Notes under the pieces: model-generated | The model's input: only the letters and a program-made list of their open reading frames with translations | The model's database searches: none | Told to the model about the DNA's origin: nothing | Translations under genes and position numbers: made by a program | From: DAOPZC01 sp035353175 | GTDB lineage: Bacteria > Verrucomicrobiota > Kiritimatiellia > RFP12 > UBA1067 | Length of the DNA stretch: 64,000 nucleotides | Assembly: GCA_035353175.1 (NCBI GenBank) | Contig: DAOPZC010000009.1 | Location: 1-64,000 of the forward strand | Direction: 5' to 3' | Part shown: positions 61,301 to 64,000 of the stretch, one piece after another | Layout: the number at the start of each line of letters is the position of its first letter | Position numbering within the stretch: the first letter of the stretch is position 1

Positions 61301-64000
61301 CCTACGCCGGTGCCCAGGGGTTGGGCAACGGAATCATCCGCTCGTATGACGCGGTCAACCGCGCCATCGAACAGAACGTCTTCTTCTTCAAGTACAACCC
61401 CAGCGTCACCTCGGCCGATCTGGTGGCCGAGCCCTATAAGACCTCCAAGAACGTGGCGGGCGACATCGTCCCGTACACGCTGACGAACTACATCACGCGG
61501 GTCAGCGGCATTCCGAACGTGTCGGCGTTCGGCACTCCGAACGGCAGCGTCGAGTTTGACAGCTTCTTCTATGTGTGGGTCGGCGCCGATCAAGGGCTGC
61601 CCGCCGAAGCGGTGGTGCCTCTCGCGAGCCCTGTGACGTCCGTCACGCTGCCCGCCTCCACCACGGACGCCGCCACCACGGGATCGTCGTCGTCCAGCGT
61701 CGAGATCCGTCTGGTGCAGGCGGTCTTCAGCCGCGAGTATCGCGCGACCGACAACATCGGCGACATCAACAACGACGGCATTCCCGATCCGCTGGCGATC
61801 CTGTACGGGTTCCCCACGCTCTTGGGAACCGACCTCACGTCGGCGAAAGACTACAATGCCGACCTCGATTACCTGCCGGGTGCGGCCAGCGACGGCGGCG
61901 GGCTCATCGGCGGGAACCTGACCACGTGGGCGGCCGTCGGCCGTCCCTTCACCGCGTTCCTCGAGATCCGCGGCTACCATGAGGGCCTGAACAACAAGGA
62001 CTACGGCTCCGATGACGACTTCGGCCCCGGCGAAGAGGAAGTCACGGCGTATGACATGAGCCCGGAGCGTCCCACCGATCCGACCAAGCTCGATACCGAC
62101 GGCGACGGATTCCCGGACGGCTGGGAATACTATTTCTGGTATAACGCGGTGGTGAACCATCTGACCGGCCGCCGCTACAACCCGAACGACATCGCCTCGG
62201 GGCAGCTCCTGGACTGGCCGGAAATCTACGCCAAGTTCGATCCGATCACGCCGGCCACCGACGCGTTCGATACACGCGACTTGGATAACGACGGCATCAC
62301 GGACTACGAAGAGTTGGTTTCGGGAACCAACCCGATCAACTGGGACAGCGATAACGACGGCATGTGCGACGGCTGGGAGATTCTGCGCGGGCTCAACCCG
62401 ACCGAGCCGCGCGACGCCACCGATGCGGGCATGAACAACCTCGACGGCGACTATATGGCCTATGGCACGGTGCAGGGCGACTACGTGCCGGTCGTGCTGG
62501 ATGGCGCCACGAACTATTATCTGCGCGTCTCGACCGTCAACGACCCCCTGCCCGCTTACTACACCTGGTTCAACTACGGCGCCTCCAATGCCCCCATCGC
62601 GCTCGGCCGTCCCGTCGATCTGCCGGTCGGCGCGGCGGTGGACGAGGAGGGGGTGACGAGCCTCGACGTGTTGGTCCTGCACTTCCAGGCGTACCAGGTG
62701 CTGGGCTTTGATCCGCGCACGGCGTGGACGCGGTCGGTGAATCCGGCCCAGTTCCCGAACCGGTTCATGAGCTATTTGGCGGGCAACGCCCCGAACACCA
62801 AGGCGTTCACGACGCTGGACGAGTATCTGCTGATGAAGTTCATGTCCGAGAACCGCGTGAACGGCGCAGGCGCCACGATCGGTGCCGGCAACGCGGAAAA
62901 CAAGACGCGGGAGTGGAGCGCATTCTCCACAAACCCGCTGACGCCCGACAGCGACGCGAACGCCACGAAGGACGACGGCATGCCGGACGGCTGGGAGCTG
63001 TATGTGGCGTGCGCTCCGGGATCGCGTGTCTTCGCCATCTCCCCGTGGAATCCCGATGACGGCCGCGACAACAACGACGAGAACATCAACCCCGTGCTGA
63101 ACAACCGCCGCGAATTCGCGGGCACGGACTCGTGCGCGGCCTACACCAATGCGGCGCTCTACGCCTCCGGCCCCGGACGCGTCACGATCGTCCGTCCCGG
63201 CACCGATACGGCGTGGCTCAACAAATTCTGGCCGACCGATCCGTGGAACGCGGATACGGATGGCGATGCGCTGGAAGACGGCGTCGAGTCCGCCACCCAA
63301 GTGCCGGTGGCCTTCCTGATGGACGGCAGCTGGTGGACGGTCGGCGATACGACGCTGCAGTATGGTCTCGGCGTCGATAACGGCAAGGGCTGTATCCGCG
63401 GCGCGGGCCTCAACCCCTGCACGATGGATACCGACTGGGATGCGCTGACCGACTCGTGGGAGTATGACCACGCGGGCACCAACGCGCTCTCCGGCGTGAC
63501 CGGCAGGCGATTCATTGACGACGGCATGGACGGCACGCACGGTCCGGCGAACGAAACGGCCTATTCGATCGGCGACGCCTACACGGCGTATGACATGTAT
63601 GTCACGGGCAGCGGGGCCGTGAACCGCAACATGGACTATGACCGTGACGGCCTGGAGAACTATCAGGAATACTGGGTCCAGGCGGTGCGTCATTTCCGCT
63701 ACGATTATACTGCGGACTTTGCCGCCATGGACGGCTCAGACGGCCCGTCGGTGTTCTTCACGCCGATCACGAACCCGTGGGACCTCGCGGTGTATTCCTA
63801 TTGGTGGCTGCCGTTCGCGGTGACCCAGGAGATGCTGCTGCCCGTGGGCGCCGGCTATTTTGTCTCGACCGATCCGCGTGAGCCGGATACCGATTTCGAC
63901 GGCATGGACGACTACTACGAGATGTTCCATGGCCTGAACCCGATCTTGGGCGATACGACCCACGCGTACGGCGACCGGGTCGCGAGGGCCTATCTGAACA
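58366..64000 (+). CDS. Giant modular surface protein, 3' end outside window
   Basis: 1878 codons are visible and the frame is still open at the right edge. ATG 58366 follows AACAGGAGAATACGC. The signal peptide ends near AWAQ (residue 32). From about residue 310, Calx-beta-like modules (EVRFSVPDGTVLSE and the matching VTFSVPDGTVLSE) alternate with PKD-like domains (for example GMKVTWYFGDGEV and YKVEITATDKDGDQSET) to about 965. From about 1240 to the end there are many calcium-binding thrombospondin-3-type motifs: DTDGDGFPDGWE, DLDNDGITDYEE, DSDNDGMCDGWE, DTDGDALEDGVE and DTDFDGMDDYYE. It is probably an adhesive or fibre-forming protein stabilised by calcium. Confidence 0.9.
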   Translation, partial: MKTSCMKNVLKKLAFPLVACGFLWTGASAWAQLGDIVSIFSDQPNFTYSASGDQVEIKIKLDGGILKNGIFSKRAVTGTTPSEYFPPELRLVVNGKAAWAPLSRLNAYQVAAGNPHYRTEAVFTYTIKPGDMATPLRIFGSAGSSGSGAAFQFYMNNWEIYNTVTTSNAVWRLNMANTGLEPGVTDYYDVDFSGANVKLRTLEFDEVRSPITVAATESTSWRVSSVNPVAPSNVVDCVVWTPSNVVQIGTVAGQSALPVNIPGGATYVDFPVKGLVEGETEIYLQRAQDYANNATVGVTNYIKRKITVTTAPAPTVSIRMTSSGTDSATLSESAAANTGALIVDISQAFSNDVYVSLSTLPSGQSNLTFAAALPVVTIPAGSTSSSEVRFSVPDGTVLSESAGIEIVPSVTNTAAQSFYSRMKSGYVYVANVTPEIVSPQTNETFTVSQNTAYPFTWSVRDVNADKLSGMTVTWKFGTDPATNVTGATGTILHTFPITPAAKVYKVEITATDKDGDQSETTAIYVTATPPTPSPSVRVIPSASYFETTTNNTGSLMVVLSEAYSENVYVKLSTDPAVQNNLILSTTNAIRILKGELTNAIPVTFSVPDGTVLSEQYGIEIVPTVTNASAAAYYTDLVSALVTVKNNRPVVGSPVAGSSVGPIPATVPYTFNYTVKDVTADLSTMIVNWRFTEGGPIYTVTGAVGSVAYTYMSQGTNTVWMQAVDKDGGVSDEVQFTVYVGQAPGVEIITPAGELSETANAGIPDQIYVRLTTPYTYATTVTLNVTPANSTGNGTLTLSAYTVVIPAGQIEAKINISNVKDGTDISRNTGFMITPVVGAQNNADAFFSNNMPGYVYIRNEKPEINTPEDTDTTAETVVYTVAQGTAWTYYWDITDVALDSTSTVGTGMKVTWYFGDGEVSPALWGRSGSVSHTYTAIGDLIVRMVAEDKDGGRDQASFKIRVAPAKAVNVTPVGPVRAGAYAGAQGLGNGIIRSYDAVNRAIEQNVFFFKYNPSVTSADLVAEPYKTSKNVAGDIVPYTLTNYITRVSGIPNVSAFGTPNGSVEFDSFFYVWVGADQGLPAEAVVPLASPVTSVTLPASTTDAATTGSSSSSVEIRLVQAVFSREYRATDNIGDINNDGIPDPLAILYGFPTLLGTDLTSAKDYNADLDYLPGAASDGGGLIGGNLTTWAAVGRPFTAFLEIRGYHEGLNNKDYGSDDDFGPGEEEVTAYDMSPERPTDPTKLDTDGDGFPDGWEYYFWYNAVVNHLTGRRYNPNDIASGQLLDWPEIYAKFDPITPATDAFDTRDLDNDGITDYEELVSGTNPINWDSDNDGMCDGWEILRGLNPTEPRDATDAGMNNLDGDYMAYGTVQGDYVPVVLDGATNYYLRVSTVNDPLPAYYTWFNYGASNAPIALGRPVDLPVGAAVDEEGVTSLDVLVLHFQAYQVLGFDPRTAWTRSVNPAQFPNRFMSYLAGNAPNTKAFTTLDEYLLMKFMSENRVNGAGATIGAGNAENKTREWSAFSTNPLTPDSDANATKDDGMPDGWELYVACAPGSRVFAISPWNPDDGRDNNDENINPVLNNRREFAGTDSCAAYTNAALYASGPGRVTIVRPGTDTAWLNKFWPTDPWNADTDGDALEDGVESATQVPVAFLMDGSWWTVGDTTLQYGLGVDNGKGCIRGAGLNPCTMDTDWDALTDSWEYDHAGTNALSGVTGRRFIDDGMDGTHGPANETAYSIGDAYTAYDMYVTGSGAVNRNMDYDRDGLENYQEYWVQAVRHFRYDYTADFAAMDGSDGPSVFFTPITNPWDLAVYSYWWLPFAVTQEMLLPVGAGYFVSTDPREPDTDFDGMDDYYEMFHGLNPILGDTTHAYGDRVARAYLN

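Noticed and set aside
60904..63693. A 929-codon minus-strand frame inside the last gene
   Set aside because: Same type of antisense artefact; the plus-strand frame has repeated DxDxDG motifs and continues past both ends.

Overview
The window looks like chromosomal DNA of a Gram-negative member of the PVC superphylum, most probably Kiritimatiellota or a related Verrucomicrobiota lineage. The basis is high G+C coding DNA, autotransporter-type beta-strand-repeat proteins, a secreted sulfatase, SUMF1-fold exported proteins, HzsA-like predicted c-type haem proteins, and an outer-membrane toolkit (LolCD-type transporter, KdsD, two Exb motors, TonB). This placement is inference from gene content; there is no rRNA or tRNA gene in the window.

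Region 1 (1-18744) is mostly minus-strand secreted proteins. A compact run transcribed from 17785 down to 8791 encodes a small exported protein, two tandem SUMF1-fold paralogues, a predicted di-haem HzsA-like protein and an SGNH hydrolase. A divergent PAS-AraC regulator (17992-18744) probably controls it. Further down on the same strand are a beta-strand-repeat protein, an AAA_14/DUF4143 ATPase preceded by a 21-23 bp repeat array, a second HzsA-like tri-haem protein and a truncated glycosidase-like protein that leaves the window at base 1.

Region 2 (18790-37764) is envelope machinery. It begins with a sulfatase and a ROK-fold protein, then a coiled-coil membrane protein with a 59-residue lipoprotein gene overlapping its end. 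A plus-strand cluster follows: two TPR/periplasmic proteins, ExbB, two ExbDs and a membrane-anchored terpenoid-cyclase-fold protein with the topology of TonB, then a LolC/E-LolD transporter. Facing it is a conventional minus-strand ExbB-ExbD-TonB set, then kdsD, yjbQ and a GT4 glycosyltransferase.

Region 3 (37765-64000) holds a 2253-residue surface protein (LamG, beta-strand repeats, two PA14 modules, legume-lectin-like domain), a degraded gene, a MATE exporter, and an overlapping pair of BrkB/YihY and polyferredoxin genes. A Gfo/Idh/MocA - URO-D-like - Fkp series follows, with the bifunctional fucokinase carrying in-frame heptanucleotide repeats. An FHA-sigma54 activator, a lipoprotein and the first 1878 codons of a giant modular surface protein end the window.

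Themes worth following are (i) a TonB-like protein whose periplasmic domain is a terpenoid-cyclase toroid next to its own ExbB/ExbD; (ii) several sets of short word-like repeats of 6-7 bp, two of them inside fkp; (iii) good sigma70-type promoters placed so close to start codons that leaderless transcripts are likely; and (iv) repeat or palindrome arrays at three promoters. Most coding sequences are clear; functional calls for the large surface proteins are limited to fold and module recognition.
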